39,252 bases of DNA from a virus. The stretch covers positions 1 to 39,252 of IMG/VR virus record IMGVR_UViG_3300008267_000122. One strand, written 5' to 3'. The position numbers and the translations under genes are program-made. This document shows, piece after piece, positions 17,560-27,009 of the stretch. The notes beneath the pieces were generated by a model. That model had not been told where the DNA came from, made no database searches, and saw only the letters and a list, made by a program, of their open reading frames with translations. Numbering within the stretch: the first letter of the stretch is position 1; each line of letters opens with the position of its first letter.

Positions 17560-19423
17560 CATTACTAGAATTAACATTAAATTTATCTGTAAATGAATCA
17601 CCTACAATATCTTTAGGTGAAAACAAGTCGTCATCACCTTCATAGTATAAATCAAATTGACCAAAAGGGTCTTGTCTTTTTACTGGAAAAAATATATTTT
17701 TATATAAATAATGACAACCATTAACAAAAGGAAAATCTAAATTCTCACCTAGATTGGATGTACCAGCATCTAAAAAATCTCTCCATATGTAAGTGTTTGG
17801 TGATATTTCGTATTTGTACTCTGGCATACCACTTGTTGTATCGTCACCAGTTTCAATATAATCAGAAAAGGACCTTATTTTAATTTTATGATGTGGTTTG
17901 TATATATAACCTTCACATCTTATCCCTTCTATTGTTTTTTTCATTTTGTTTTTATCTGTTTCAGCATCATCAACTAAATCTATTTTTTCTGTTAATTCTC
18001 TATCAACAGTATTAAATCTATGCATAACATCAGCTAATACTGTTTCATTAAATTCATAAGGTGAAAACTCAACTAAATCACCATAAAAAGTTGAACTATT
18101 AATATCAACTTTTAACCCTTTATCTAAAGGTATGTGGCTATTAAATGGTGCTTTCTTATCTTTGGCTAACGTATGCATTTTTCTAATATTAGACATATTT
18201 AAAAATGTATCAGAGTTAGTTTTTAAATTACCTTCTATATTAGCTAAATCAAAACCATCCATAACGCTTGTGAATATTCCATCGCTCTTGGTTTTTAATA
18301 TAGTTAAATATATTTCACTTAATGGTCTGTTTAAATTATCTTTTAACCCATCTAAATATATGTCTTCATTAAATATTACTTGATATATTGAATCATTAAA
18401 TATGTTTTTTGAAAATCCAACAGGAAATAATTCATAATCATCATTTTCTATTTGTTTATTAGTTAAGTAACCATTAACTTTTCTAAATATTCTTAAATAA
18501 TATTTGACTTCAGTATTATAATATAATCTTTTCATTCTACCCCCATTGAAACCGATACCTATATATGGTGCTACTAATGAATCTGTAGAATATAAAGTAA
18601 TAACAAAATAATATTCTTCTAATGTACCATCTTCTAAACCTAAACCTATAACATCATAGTCACCATTTAATAATGAATTAGGCATATTGGTTATTCTTAC
18701 TTTATCACCAATACTTAAATTATGTTTAACACAAGTACCTAAAGCTATTAAATTTCTACCAGCAAATATCCTATCTCTCATTGTTGTTATTAACAATCCG
18801 TTTCTAACTAACAAATGGTCAGTATCATTCTTATATGGATATGTTATGGTTAAATCCCAATTTTTTTTTATGTTATTATTAAACTCAAATCTATATCTAC
18901 TTGGTTCTAAATCATAATAACTACAGTCACCAGCTTTTGTTTCGTCTGGGTCAAAAAAACCAAACCAACCGTTAATTTCTTTTAAGTGTTTTTTTATTGA
19001 TTGTTCAAATGTAAAATCTTGTCTACCTAAAAATGGGTTTTCATTTAATGCAGTCGCACCATCAGCAACATTAGTTTTAAATATGTCTTGCTTAAATAAA
19101 TCATAATTAAAAGTTTCCCAACCATAACTTTTACTAGTACTTAATTCATCATTATTTGTTGTTGAACCAAAATTATTTTTTACTTTATCACTACTAACAT
19201 TAAATAATACATTACTAATTAATGGGTTTATCGTACTTATTACTCTATATCTAGAACTTTCATTTCTTTCTTTGTTAAATTGTTCAGATTCATTAACAAT
19301 ATAGTTTAATTCAGTAGGTGGTAATTGTTTTTGATAATTTGTCAAATATAAAGGTAGATTAGTATCTAAATTAATTGATAATTTAGAATTTGTTTTTTTT
19401 AATCTATTTTGTATTCTATCCAT
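17549..19423 (-). CDS. Hypothetical tail/baseplate structural protein (624 aa)
   Basis: 624 aa, no named family. The N-terminus is basic and helical (MDRIQNRLKKTNSKL). Residues about 230-277 contain CVKHNLSIGDKVRI then LLNGDYDVIGLG, an H-x-L-x-x-GD-x-V-x-I ... NG-x-Y-x-V pattern that recurs in beta domains of phage structural proteins. Later segments are acidic or aromatic (NPEYKYEI-like; YIWRDFLDAGTSN). No signal peptide or membrane helix. It starts 17 nt after the 1616-aa gene and overlaps the next gene by about 11 nt. The size and its place in the middle of the baseplate run suggest a baseplate or tail-hub component; this is inferred. Confidence 0.6.
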   Translation of the reverse strand: MDRIQNRLKKTNSKLSINLDTNLPLYLTNYQKQLPPTELNYIVNESEQFNKERNESSRYRVISTINPLISNVLFNVSSDKVKNNFGSTTNNDELSTSKSYGWETFNYDLFKQDIFKTNVADGATALNENPFLGRQDFTFEQSIKKHLKEINGWFGFFDPDETKAGDCSYYDLEPSRYRFEFNNNIKKNWDLTITYPYKNDTDHLLVRNGLLITTMRDRIFAGRNLIALGTCVKHNLSIGDKVRITNMPNSLLNGDYDVIGLGLEDGTLEEYYFVITLYSTDSLVAPYIGIGFNGGRMKRLYYNTEVKYYLRIFRKVNGYLTNKQIENDDYELFPVGFSKNIFNDSIYQVIFNEDIYLDGLKDNLNRPLSEIYLTILKTKSDGIFTSVMDGFDLANIEGNLKTNSDTFLNMSNIRKMHTLAKDKKAPFNSHIPLDKGLKVDINSSTFYGDLVEFSPYEFNETVLADVMHRFNTVDRELTEKIDLVDDAETDKNKMKKTIEGIRCEGYIYKPHHKIKIRSFSDYIETGDDTTSGMPEYKYEISPNTYIWRDFLDAGTSNLGENLDFPFVNGCHYLYKNIFFPVKRQDPFGQFDLYYEGDDDLFSPKDIVGDSFTDKFNVNSSNDGC

Positions 19424-19440
19424 GATATTGTATTCTTTTA

Positions 19441-22400
19441 TTATTTAGCTTTAACACCTTCAAGATTTGGGTCTGAATTTATACTTATAATTGGTGAATT
19501 TGGTTCACCAACCAATATTTTAGAATTATTAACATTAATAAAATGATAAGTACCACTTTTATTAGTATAGTTACCAAACCCTAGTCTATCGTCATCACCT
19601 AGTGCTGCCCATGTACTATCTGGTTCAAAAGTAGTGTAACAATTCATAACGTTAAATGAATCTTCTTGATATCTATCAGATATTTCATATGTAAAATCTG
19701 TATGCGCATCCCATGTTGCAGTATTTGGATTGTATCTAGTAGCAAAAATAACAACAACTCTACCCCAATTTTCGTCAACTGTATTATCATCATTTAAATC
19801 AACCCAACCACCTGTGTAATGTGGTGTACTTGTCGTTAATGGTTTATATGGGTGAACTATCCAGAAAAAAATGTCATCCTTACTAGTATCAACTGAATTT
19901 TTTGTTTTGTAATTTAATCTTATTTTATAAAATCCATTACTAGCATTCCATCCAGTACCACCTACTTTAATAACTATACTATATACTTCAAAATTACCTA
20001 GTCTAGATAAACTATCGTTTGTTGTACAAAATCTAGCACTTTGACCAGTCTTTGTGTTTGTATATGGATACATACCATTACATCTAGATATTTGTCCATC
20101 ATAAGCATTATAATTAACTATAATTATAGGTGAATTTTCTTCTGCTAATGTATATTGTTTTACCATGTATTCATTATTTGGTAATCTAGTATAGTCTATA
20201 TCAGTTAAGTACGTACTTGTACAACCACTAGCATCGGTAACTCTAATGTTATATGGTTTATTACAAACCCATTGTTTATTTACTCTTTTACACCCACTAT
20301 ATAATCCAATAGCTTCTACTTCTTCACCACTAGTTTTTGCTATTTTACTTACATATGATTCACCATCAAATTCACATGTGAAAGGTGGGTTATCACCTTC
20401 AACTTTAATTTTTAAATAACCATTTTCAACATCAGGGAATGATGATGGTAACATCTTAAGTACTTGAACATTTATTCTATTTGGTTCTTCAATAGTAAAT
20501 CTTTTAGTAGCTTTATTACCACCTAAATCAGTAACCGTTAATTTATATACACCAGCAACTAAATTCTGTGGTGAACTTGATGTACTAATTACTGTATTAC
20601 TTAAATTTCCATATAAATAATTCCAAGTATGTTCTAATAAGTATTCGTATGTATATGGTTTAACACCACCTTCAACAGTTGCGTTAGCAAATCCATCATT
20701 AGCACCATAACAACTTAATTTAGGTATAATATTAGGTGCTTCTTCTGTTGGAGTACTACTATGTTCAATATCTATTATTAAATTTTCAGGTTTTACTATG
20801 GTAAAATTAGCAGTAGCTTCTGTTTTTATTTTTGAACCACTATCAATTACTTTTACGATATAATTACCTTCTAATAATTGTTCTGAAGAGTTTCTACCAT
20901 CATCAGTTAAGTTACAACTACCATAACAATACCCAGCAGCTGGAATACTACTATTGTATAATAATGGTAATGTCATTTTACTACTTAAAATAATTTCACC
21001 ATTTGCATCTAATTTATATATTTCTACATTATAAGGTGCAGTACCATGACTTATTAATATTTTAATTTTACCACTACCAGTTGATGTGATTGGACTTGGA
21101 AATGCTTGACATTCAACACCGATAAATCCACCAACTACTATATTATTTGATGTTACACTACCGATTGAATCTGAAACTTTCATAGTGTATGTTCCACCAA
21201 ATAAATCTTTTAATAATCCTTTAGTTGAGCAATTATTTTTACTATTATTACAAGGTTTACCAGTTGATTCATCATAACAACAGTAATATCTAACACCATT
21301 AATAAGTGGTCCTTCTATTTCATATCTATAAGGTTTTACACCGCCCACCACAGTATATTTTATTGCCCCAATACCATCTCCAGTCACACTATCATCAATA
21401 ATATCATTAACAATAACAGACATTTCTATTTTTTTATTTTCAGGACACGGTGCAAAATATTTCTTTTTGAATTTATTTAATGCTGAACTACCTTGTAATA
21501 GACCAAAATAAAAATATAATGAATTACCATAAAACCATATACCTTCATTCTTGTCTCTTAATGCCCTATATTTCCAATAATATTCATTATTATATTCATA
21601 AGTATTTTTAGGTGAAGTATCTTTATCTAAAAACCCAAGTTGTATTTTATTAGGTAATTTCTCATTAAATACACCATTAACATACATGATAGCACCTCTG
21701 ATAAAAGCATTACTAACATCACCATTGTTTATTATGAAATCAGCTTTTAATCCACCATCATTTCTATTGTCTTCATCAGCTGAAACGCCAAATTCACTTA
21801 ATCTTTTAACATTATTACATTGTTGTGAACCTAAACTCAATGATGTACAATTTATATTACATATTTGTGAATTACTTAATTTATCATCTGGTGAATCAAA
21901 ACCACTTTCCATTACATCACCAACATAATCACCATCATCATGATATATATTAACCAATGTAGGTCTATTATATGTTGTATCAATTAAAAAATCATGAATT
22001 CTTGGGATACCTTGCCAATCACAATCATACATAGACCCTAAACATATTAATTTTGTCGCATATAATCTAGCATTAGATGTTCTTGAGAAAGCAGCATAAA
22101 ATAATTCATCTTTATATTTCTTAATTATACCTTCTTTTATTTGTATTGAGTTGTATGTCTCACCTAATTCATCATTTTTGAATACTCTACCTAATATTGT
22201 TTGAGGTGATAACTGAGGTTTTGCTGAAACACATGTATCTACAATATAATTTGTAAAACAACTATTATCTGGTTCATTGTCTTTATTGTTGTCAACACCA
22301 GATGAAGTATTACAGTCTAATTCACAGAATTTCTCCTTACCTTTACCTCGTCTTCTAACTTTATATTTTAATAAAAATGAATATAAACTACCATTAATCC

Positions 22401-24291
22401 AATCATTAAAGAAATCAAATTTAAACACATCTAAAGCTTCTGCAATAGCCAATGCTATACAGTTTGTCCATCCAGCATCACCTTTTGGTGAAGTCATTTC
22501 CCATCCATTAAATTTATTTGATGATGGGTATGAATAACCACCTTTACCTTCTTCACTTTCATTTGTTGCTTTAAATGTATTTTTAAATCGGTCAGATGTT
22601 TGTTTTTTGTCACATCCAATACAGTATGGTTTACCGCTTTCATCAGCTGAACAAGAATTTAATATAAATGATATGTATTTTATTTCACAATCTGATATAC
22701 TTCTCTTATCTATACATCTATTTTTAGCATCGGAATTAGTTAAATTAGATAAAGCACAGACTGTTCTTACTATCCAATTTAATAATTTACATATTGGTTT
22801 AAGTATAAATTTATTTAAAAAACCATAAATAGCATTAACAGATGGTATTATATACCTATTTATTAATTTTATTAATATAGCTAATAATTTAACTAATAAA
22901 CATAATATAACAAATAACGGATTTAAATTAACATCTAATTTATTGAACGGAAATGGATTATTACTTCCATCATCAACTTCTTTTATAGCAACAAATGTTC
23001 TATGTTTTGTCGGTCCGTTACTTATTTTATTTTGTACTCTAGTTATGTGATTAGATACTGTATATATTTTATTCCAATGCAAATCTTGGAAATGTTTATC
23101 TTTAGTATTTTCATCAAAACTATAATCAGAATCATTATAACTATCTGGGTTATGTGGTACTAAATATTTTGCTCTAGTTCTTAATCTACCTTCACCACCA
23201 GTAGCATTCATACCAATTTTAAATCTAACTCTAGCTCTAGTAGGTATACCTTTATTTGGGTCATCTGTAGGTATTAAATTACCGTATTCATCAGTATAAA
23301 CATAATCTAAGTTCATTGGTACTTGGTAAGCCCATGTTCCATCATCGTCTATTAATTCACCACCATCTATGTCAAAAAATTCAGTTAAACCTAAATCAGT
23401 TTTTCTAATCATTTCGATTGTACCAGCACCAGTTGTCATGTTTTCCATGGTACCAACTTTTTTTCTAGGTCTACATCTTTTGTTTATACTATTTTTTTCA
23501 TTATCACCGAATACACTACCAAGAAATATAGCTTGAGGTTCTACTTCAACACCCAAGTCAATATCATTTCTTGTAATACCAATAACACACTGTTCCAAAT
23601 CACCCCAAAAAGGTATAACATTTACATTACCACCTCTTGTTTTTATTTGACTTAATGTTTCTAAATTTTTTGATTCTTTAAATTTGCTTGTACTATAAAA
23701 TTGACCTGAATTTGAACCACTTCTGATTAAATCATATGGTTTTACAGATACAGAACCTAAATCAGATAAATCAGCACTAACATGTATTTCATAATCACCT
23801 AATGGTAAACCAAAAAACATATAATCACCAGCAGCATTAGTTACCGTAGTATATTTATAATACTTATCATAAACTTCTAGCGGTATATCATTGTCTTGAA
23901 TTTCTCTTTTACTTAAAAATGAACCTACAGGTGTAAAACATACATCACTACTTTCATTATTTTTAGGTAGTAGATTATATTTTAACCCATCACTATTTTT
24001 ATCCAAAGTGCTTTTATATGGGTATAAACCCTTTATCTCTGGATTTAAGTCATCTTCTTCAGTTAATGGTATAAATATCGATACTTTAGCATTTGGTACA
24101 CCAAATCCGTTATTAACTGTAACTCTACCAACAACAACACCATAATCTGAGCAATATCTTCTATATACATCTTCTTGAGATATACTTAATGACAAAATTT
24201 CAATGTAATCAAACTTCTGTTCGATTTGCATTGAAATAGTTTTATCATTACCTAACGGAGTTGTCCTTATTCTTATTGTTTCATTTGACAT
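19441..24291 (-). CDS. Giant virion protein with CarboxypepD-type domain, hydrophobic core and SprB-like repeats
   Basis: 1616 aa, the longest gene here. About 50-185 looks like a carboxypeptidase-regulatory-type beta domain (VVVGRVTVNNGFGVPNAKVSIFI ... TNAAGDYMFFGLPLGDYEIHV). About 457-516 is strongly hydrophobic, enough for two membrane spans. About 525-560 and 656-690 are Cys-rich. About 956-1360 holds four repeats of SprB type: each has a GGxxPY or equivalent core, then GxYxxxVxDxxG, and often ends in an EEP/KPE boundary. The third reads CYGANDGFANATVEGGVKPYTY ... LVAGVYKLTVTDLGG. The final 250 residues are a separate beta domain. SprB repeats are known from Bacteroidota surface adhesins. 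The gene overlaps the acidic membrane protein gene by 11 nt. A tail-tip or side-fibre role is inferred. Confidence 0.65.
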   Translation of the reverse strand: MSNETIRIRTTPLGNDKTISMQIEQKFDYIEILSLSISQEDVYRRYCSDYGVVVGRVTVNNGFGVPNAKVSIFIPLTEEDDLNPEIKGLYPYKSTLDKNSDGLKYNLLPKNNESSDVCFTPVGSFLSKREIQDNDIPLEVYDKYYKYTTVTNAAGDYMFFGLPLGDYEIHVSADLSDLGSVSVKPYDLIRSGSNSGQFYSTSKFKESKNLETLSQIKTRGGNVNVIPFWGDLEQCVIGITRNDIDLGVEVEPQAIFLGSVFGDNEKNSINKRCRPRKKVGTMENMTTGAGTIEMIRKTDLGLTEFFDIDGGELIDDDGTWAYQVPMNLDYVYTDEYGNLIPTDDPNKGIPTRARVRFKIGMNATGGEGRLRTRAKYLVPHNPDSYNDSDYSFDENTKDKHFQDLHWNKIYTVSNHITRVQNKISNGPTKHRTFVAIKEVDDGSNNPFPFNKLDVNLNPLFVILCLLVKLLAILIKLINRYIIPSVNAIYGFLNKFILKPICKLLNWIVRTVCALSNLTNSDAKNRCIDKRSISDCEIKYISFILNSCSADESGKPYCIGCDKKQTSDRFKNTFKATNESEEGKGGYSYPSSNKFNGWEMTSPKGDAGWTNCIALAIAEALDVFKFDFFNDWINGSLYSFLLKYKVRRRGKGKEKFCELDCNTSSGVDNNKDNEPDNSCFTNYIVDTCVSAKPQLSPQTILGRVFKNDELGETYNSIQIKEGIIKKYKDELFYAAFSRTSNARLYATKLICLGSMYDCDWQGIPRIHDFLIDTTYNRPTLVNIYHDDGDYVGDVMESGFDSPDDKLSNSQICNINCTSLSLGSQQCNNVKRLSEFGVSADEDNRNDGGLKADFIINNGDVSNAFIRGAIMYVNGVFNEKLPNKIQLGFLDKDTSPKNTYEYNNEYYWKYRALRDKNEGIWFYGNSLYFYFGLLQGSSALNKFKKKYFAPCPENKKIEMSVIVNDIIDDSVTGDGIGAIKYTVVGGVKPYRYEIEGPLINGVRYYCCYDESTGKPCNNSKNNCSTKGLLKDLFGGTYTMKVSDSIGSVTSNNIVVGGFIGVECQAFPSPITSTGSGKIKILISHGTAPYNVEIYKLDANGEIILSSKMTLPLLYNSSIPAAGYCYGSCNLTDDGRNSSEQLLEGNYIVKVIDSGSKIKTEATANFTIVKPENLIIDIEHSSTPTEEAPNIIPKLSCYGANDGFANATVEGGVKPYTYEYLLEHTWNYLYGNLSNTVISTSSSPQNLVAGVYKLTVTDLGGNKATKRFTIEEPNRINVQVLKMLPSSFPDVENGYLKIKVEGDNPPFTCEFDGESYVSKIAKTSGEEVEAIGLYSGCKRVNKQWVCNKPYNIRVTDASGCTSTYLTDIDYTRLPNNEYMVKQYTLAEENSPIIIVNYNAYDGQISRCNGMYPYTNTKTGQSARFCTTNDSLSRLGNFEVYSIVIKVGGTGWNASNGFYKIRLNYKTKNSVDTSKDDIFFWIVHPYKPLTTSTPHYTGGWVDLNDDNTVDENWGRVVVIFATRYNPNTATWDAHTDFTYEISDRYQEDSFNVMNCYTTFEPDSTWAALGDDDRLGFGNYTNKSGTYHFINVNNSKILVGEPNSPIISINSDPNLEGVKAK
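20212..21426 (-). repeat. Four SprB-like protein repeats (about residues 956-1360)
   Basis: Repeat boundaries at roughly 956-1053, 1057-1166, 1170-1268 and 1270-1360 of the 1616-aa protein. Shared marks are a GG/HG-x-x-PY core early in each unit (GGVKPYRY, HGTAPYNV, GGVKPYTY, GDNPPFTC) and a G-x-Y-x-(M/V/L)-x-V-x-D-x-x-G close near the end (GTYTMKVSDSIG, GNYIVKVIDSG, GVYKLTVTDLGG, YNIRVTDASG). Confidence 0.7.
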
Positions 24292-24649
24292 TAGCTAAAT
24301 TCTTATCGTATATGTTTATATCTTCATAATCAGATAAAATTAATTCATCTTCATCATATTCTTCTTCTTCATCATCTTCTTCCTCTTCATCGTCTCTGTT
24401 TAATCGTTTACCTAGTTTTATAACAGAGTTTAACATATCTAATGTATCTACATTCTTATTCAATACAACTAGTTTAAATAATAAATAAACTAAATAAACA
24501 TTTATGATTGGTACTAGTAACACTAAACCTAAAACATAAAAAACAAGTTTTACTGAATAACTAATAACTGATACCCAAATAGCTGGTCCTTCTTGAATAG
24601 GTAAACCATCAATACCTAATACATTTTTATTTTTGCAATTACAACCCAT
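24281..24649 (-). CDS. Small membrane protein with Cys N-terminus and acidic tail
   Basis: 122 aa. It begins MGCNCKNKN; residues about 24-66 are hydrophobic and long enough for two membrane helices or one long re-entrant helix. The C-terminal half is very acidic (a run of Asp/Glu at about 86-102). It shows no lipobox-type signal peptide, although two cysteines lie at the extreme N-terminus. It sits between the gp6-like gene and the 1616-aa gene, overlapping the latter by 11 nt (ending in TGA), so the two are probably made together. The 1616-aa product has its own hydrophobic segment, so a shared role at the host membrane is possible. Function unknown. Confidence 0.6.
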   Translation of the reverse strand: MGCNCKNKNVLGIDGLPIQEGPAIWVSVISYSVKLVFYVLGLVLLVPIINVYLVYLLFKLVVLNKNVDTLDMLNSVIKLGKRLNRDDEEEEDDEEEEYDEDELILSDYEDINIYDKNLANVK

Positions 24650-24664
24650 AATACTTTTTTAATT

Positions 24665-24683
24665 ATTAATATAGTATATTAAT
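24665..24683 (-). repeat. AT-only perfect inverted repeat in the gap before the membrane-protein gene
   Basis: Nine-base arms attaatata and tatattaat around a single G, in the 42-nt gap between the gp6-like gene and the 122-aa gene. The centre is too short for a hairpin loop unless several pairs open, so it reads as a symmetric site rather than a terminator. AT-only composition makes chance plausible. Confidence 0.3.
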
Positions 24684-24691
24684 TAAAAAAA

Positions 24692-26512
24692 TTAAATGTT
24701 TTTAACTCTTATTTTAATATCACTATTAGGGTATTTTATTTCAAAAATACTGTAAGGGTCACCATATAATATGTTTTCATTCATTAAATCTATTTGTCTA
24801 GTATCTTCATTTAAATATGGTTGAGTGATTGCAGATGAAGAATATATACCTTTACCAACATTATTGTATACTCTTAATTCAATAACATTTAAGACACCAT
24901 TAATACTATTAATTTTTTCCATTAATTGAGATAAATAAATATTATCACCCATATCCCAATTATTAACATTAAAATAATCCTTTATTGCAGTAATTGATTG
25001 TGATATTATTTGTGATTGAGAAAACTTCTTATCAATAAATAAATCAACTTCAAAACCTAAATTTATTACTTTACCTGTTGTTACTTCAACATAGTCGTTA
25101 ATCATTCTATAATCAGATAAATATGTTGCTATATTTTCTCTCATTACATTATCACTTATCTCAGATATTGTTCCATCTTGATTTAATGTTAAGATATATA
25201 TTTTTATCTTGTTTTGTTCTTCCATTATATTGTATCTGAATGGAATTCCATATTGACCAGGCATTTTACCAATTATAGCTCTATAATCATTTAATGTTAC
25301 AGCTCTATTTTGTGAAGCAAAATTATATCTAATTAAGTTTCTTAATTCTTCTACAGTTATAGGGTCCTTACCACCTAAAGCTGGTAATGGATTTGTTACT
25401 GTTATTGAATTTCTAACAGCAGTGTTTATTGCTGTGTCACTACCATTAATTATAGCATTTATATCAGTAACATTTGTAATTACGCTTGGACCAACATTTG
25501 TATTTGCACCACCACCAATTCTGTATTTAACAAACATGGTTGAACTAGTTGGTGGTATAATACCAAATGAACTATTATTAATAAAATCACCTACCATATT
25601 TACTAATGATTTATCAACATTGAAATCGCATAATGATGTTACATCTTGTGTTCCACCACCGAAAATCAATTTAATAAATCCATTGTCAGTATATTCAGTA
25701 ATAAATCTTTTATTTGTTCTTATGTATTTACCTTTTTTAACATTAAAATTGTTGTTTAATCCTGATTTATCATCCACAAATATTAAATCATCAGCTAAAC
25801 TATCAACTTCATACCATCTTAATGAATCATTAAAAAATTCACTATATTCTGGTATATTTTGATAATTAGTTCCTGGTAAAATAATAACAGATTCGACAGA
25901 TAAAACATTAGTTTCAGGTAAAATAAATTCAGGGAACGGTACGTAATTACTAGTATTAATTACATTTTTAAAATATATCGTACTACCATTTATTGCTAAT
26001 TCTCTTTTTGTTATAACATAATTTATTATAGTGTTATTAGCATCATAATTAGGTATTACCGTTCTATTAGGAATCCCACTTCCATTAAATGGATTAGCAA
26101 AATCACAATCATATTTTGTTTCGAATATTTGTCCACCACCGCTGAATTTAGAACCAGCATTTAAAATAGGTGCATAACTATAATCTGGGCTATCACCATT
26201 AACTGGTAATGTTACCGAAATATCTAATATTGTTGCTGATGGTCTATAAAATGGTATTTTTAACCCATAGTTTCTAGCAATATCCATTAATGAACTTTTC
26301 TCTTGTGCATAAATTAATTTAGTTTCATTAAATGCTCTATCAGTATGATGTGATAACATATCAGCTACCGCAGCATTTAAATCAATTAACATCGCACCAA
26401 CACCAGCATCATTAAATGCTGATAAAGTTTCTGGATAATATTGTTTTATATAGTTTATTAATTCAGTCCTAACTGAATTGAAATCTCTAGTATTGTAATT
26501 TATTGATGGCAT
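24692..26512 (-). CDS. Baseplate wedge protein, T4 gp6 / Baseplate_J type
   Basis: 606 aa. The N-terminal region (INYNTRDFNSVRTELINYIKQYYPE ... DAGVGAMLIDLNAAVADMLSHHTDRAFNE) is typical of the gp6/J family, as is the following helix-rich LMDIARNYGLKIPFYRPS segment. The middle has the usual beta insert, and near 390-420 comes TVEELRNLIRYNF ... ALNDYRAIIGKMP, another family hallmark. The C-terminal part ends in NINSINGVLNVIELRVYN-like sequence. Members form the baseplate wedges around the central hub in contractile tails. It lies 12 nt after the gp25-like gene, the same pairing as in other contractile-tail phages. The start is fixed by the ATG after an A/T-rich leader with no Shine-Dalgarno. 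Confidence 0.85.
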   Translation of the reverse strand: MPSINYNTRDFNSVRTELINYIKQYYPETLSAFNDAGVGAMLIDLNAAVADMLSHHTDRAFNETKLIYAQEKSSLMDIARNYGLKIPFYRPSATILDISVTLPVNGDSPDYSYAPILNAGSKFSGGGQIFETKYDCDFANPFNGSGIPNRTVIPNYDANNTIINYVITKRELAINGSTIYFKNVINTSNYVPFPEFILPETNVLSVESVIILPGTNYQNIPEYSEFFNDSLRWYEVDSLADDLIFVDDKSGLNNNFNVKKGKYIRTNKRFITEYTDNGFIKLIFGGGTQDVTSLCDFNVDKSLVNMVGDFINNSSFGIIPPTSSTMFVKYRIGGGANTNVGPSVITNVTDINAIINGSDTAINTAVRNSITVTNPLPALGGKDPITVEELRNLIRYNFASQNRAVTLNDYRAIIGKMPGQYGIPFRYNIMEEQNKIKIYILTLNQDGTISEISDNVMRENIATYLSDYRMINDYVEVTTGKVINLGFEVDLFIDKKFSQSQIISQSITAIKDYFNVNNWDMGDNIYLSQLMEKINSINGVLNVIELRVYNNVGKGIYSSSAITQPYLNEDTRQIDLMNENILYGDPYSIFEIKYPNSDIKIRVKNI

Positions 26513-26524
26513 AATTTAAATATG

Positions 26525-26905
26525 TTATAAATTTATAGTAATAATCTCGTTCTCAGAGAAAACACCACTTGTTATTGAATAATCAATCTTAACTGTCGCA
26601 GCAAAATCACTTAATTCTGATGTTTCTATTATAACATCATTTATCGTTAAATTCGGCATGAACTTTTTAACTGTATCTCTAATTTCTGTCTTTAAATCAG
26701 TTATATTTTTTGGTGTATTTTCAGTGAATATGAACCTTAGTAAATTAGTACCAAAGTCTGGCATATATAATCTTTCGCCTTTTCTAGTTAATAATAAATG
26801 CATTAAATCTGATTTAATTGCTTGACTATCAATCTCATTCATACCTAAATAATAACCTAAATCATTATTTTTAAATGGGAATGTTATATTAATATATTTT
26901 GGCAT
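26525..26905 (-). CDS. Baseplate wedge protein, gp25-like (GPW_gp25 family)
   Basis: 126 aa, the normal length for the family. Motifs: IKSDLMHLLLTRKGERLYMPDFGTNLLRFIF (the family core around the conserved glycine and 'ER-x-x-x-PDFG' stretch), then TDLKTEIRDTVKKFMPNLTINDVII. gp25 is a baseplate wedge component related to the sheath-assembly initiator in contractile tails and type VI systems. It is the first gene of the structural run. A promoter candidate lies immediately upstream and the NrdA terminator just beyond that, so it probably heads the late transcript. Functional call is firm; exact contacts are inferred from the family. Confidence 0.9.
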   Translation of the reverse strand: MPKYINITFPFKNNDLGYYLGMNEIDSQAIKSDLMHLLLTRKGERLYMPDFGTNLLRFIFTENTPKNITDLKTEIRDTVKKFMPNLTINDVIIETSELSDFAATVKIDYSITSGVFSENEIITINL

Positions 26906-26922
26906 AATATTGTTTTATTATA

Positions 26923-26951
26923 AATATAATAAATCAATATTTTATTGTAAA
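26923..26951 (-). promoter_or_regulatory. Candidate promoter for the structural gene run
   Basis: On the minus strand: TTTACA, 17 nt, TATATT, running on as TATATTTATAATA. The ATG of the gp25-like gene follows after about 17 nt. The same 13-base block with the same -35-like hexamer lies before the 720-aa tail gene. It falls between the NrdA terminator and the first structural gene, where a promoter is expected. It also resembles neither the T4 late consensus nor the Bacteroidota TAnnTTTG exactly. Confidence 0.55.
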
Positions 26952-26966
26952 TCTTATTAAAACAAA

Positions 26967-26991
26967 AAACCCAATCGATTAGATTGGGTTT
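26967..26991 (-). terminator. Rho-independent terminator after nrdA
   Basis: Perfect 10-bp stem (aaacccaatc with gattgggttt) and a 5-nt loop. On the minus strand the stem is followed by TTT-G-TTTT. It lies just past the nrdA stop codon at 27010 and marks the end of the replication/nucleotide unit. Confidence 0.85.
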
Positions 26992-27009
26992 CATTATTCA
27001 TTAGTTATT

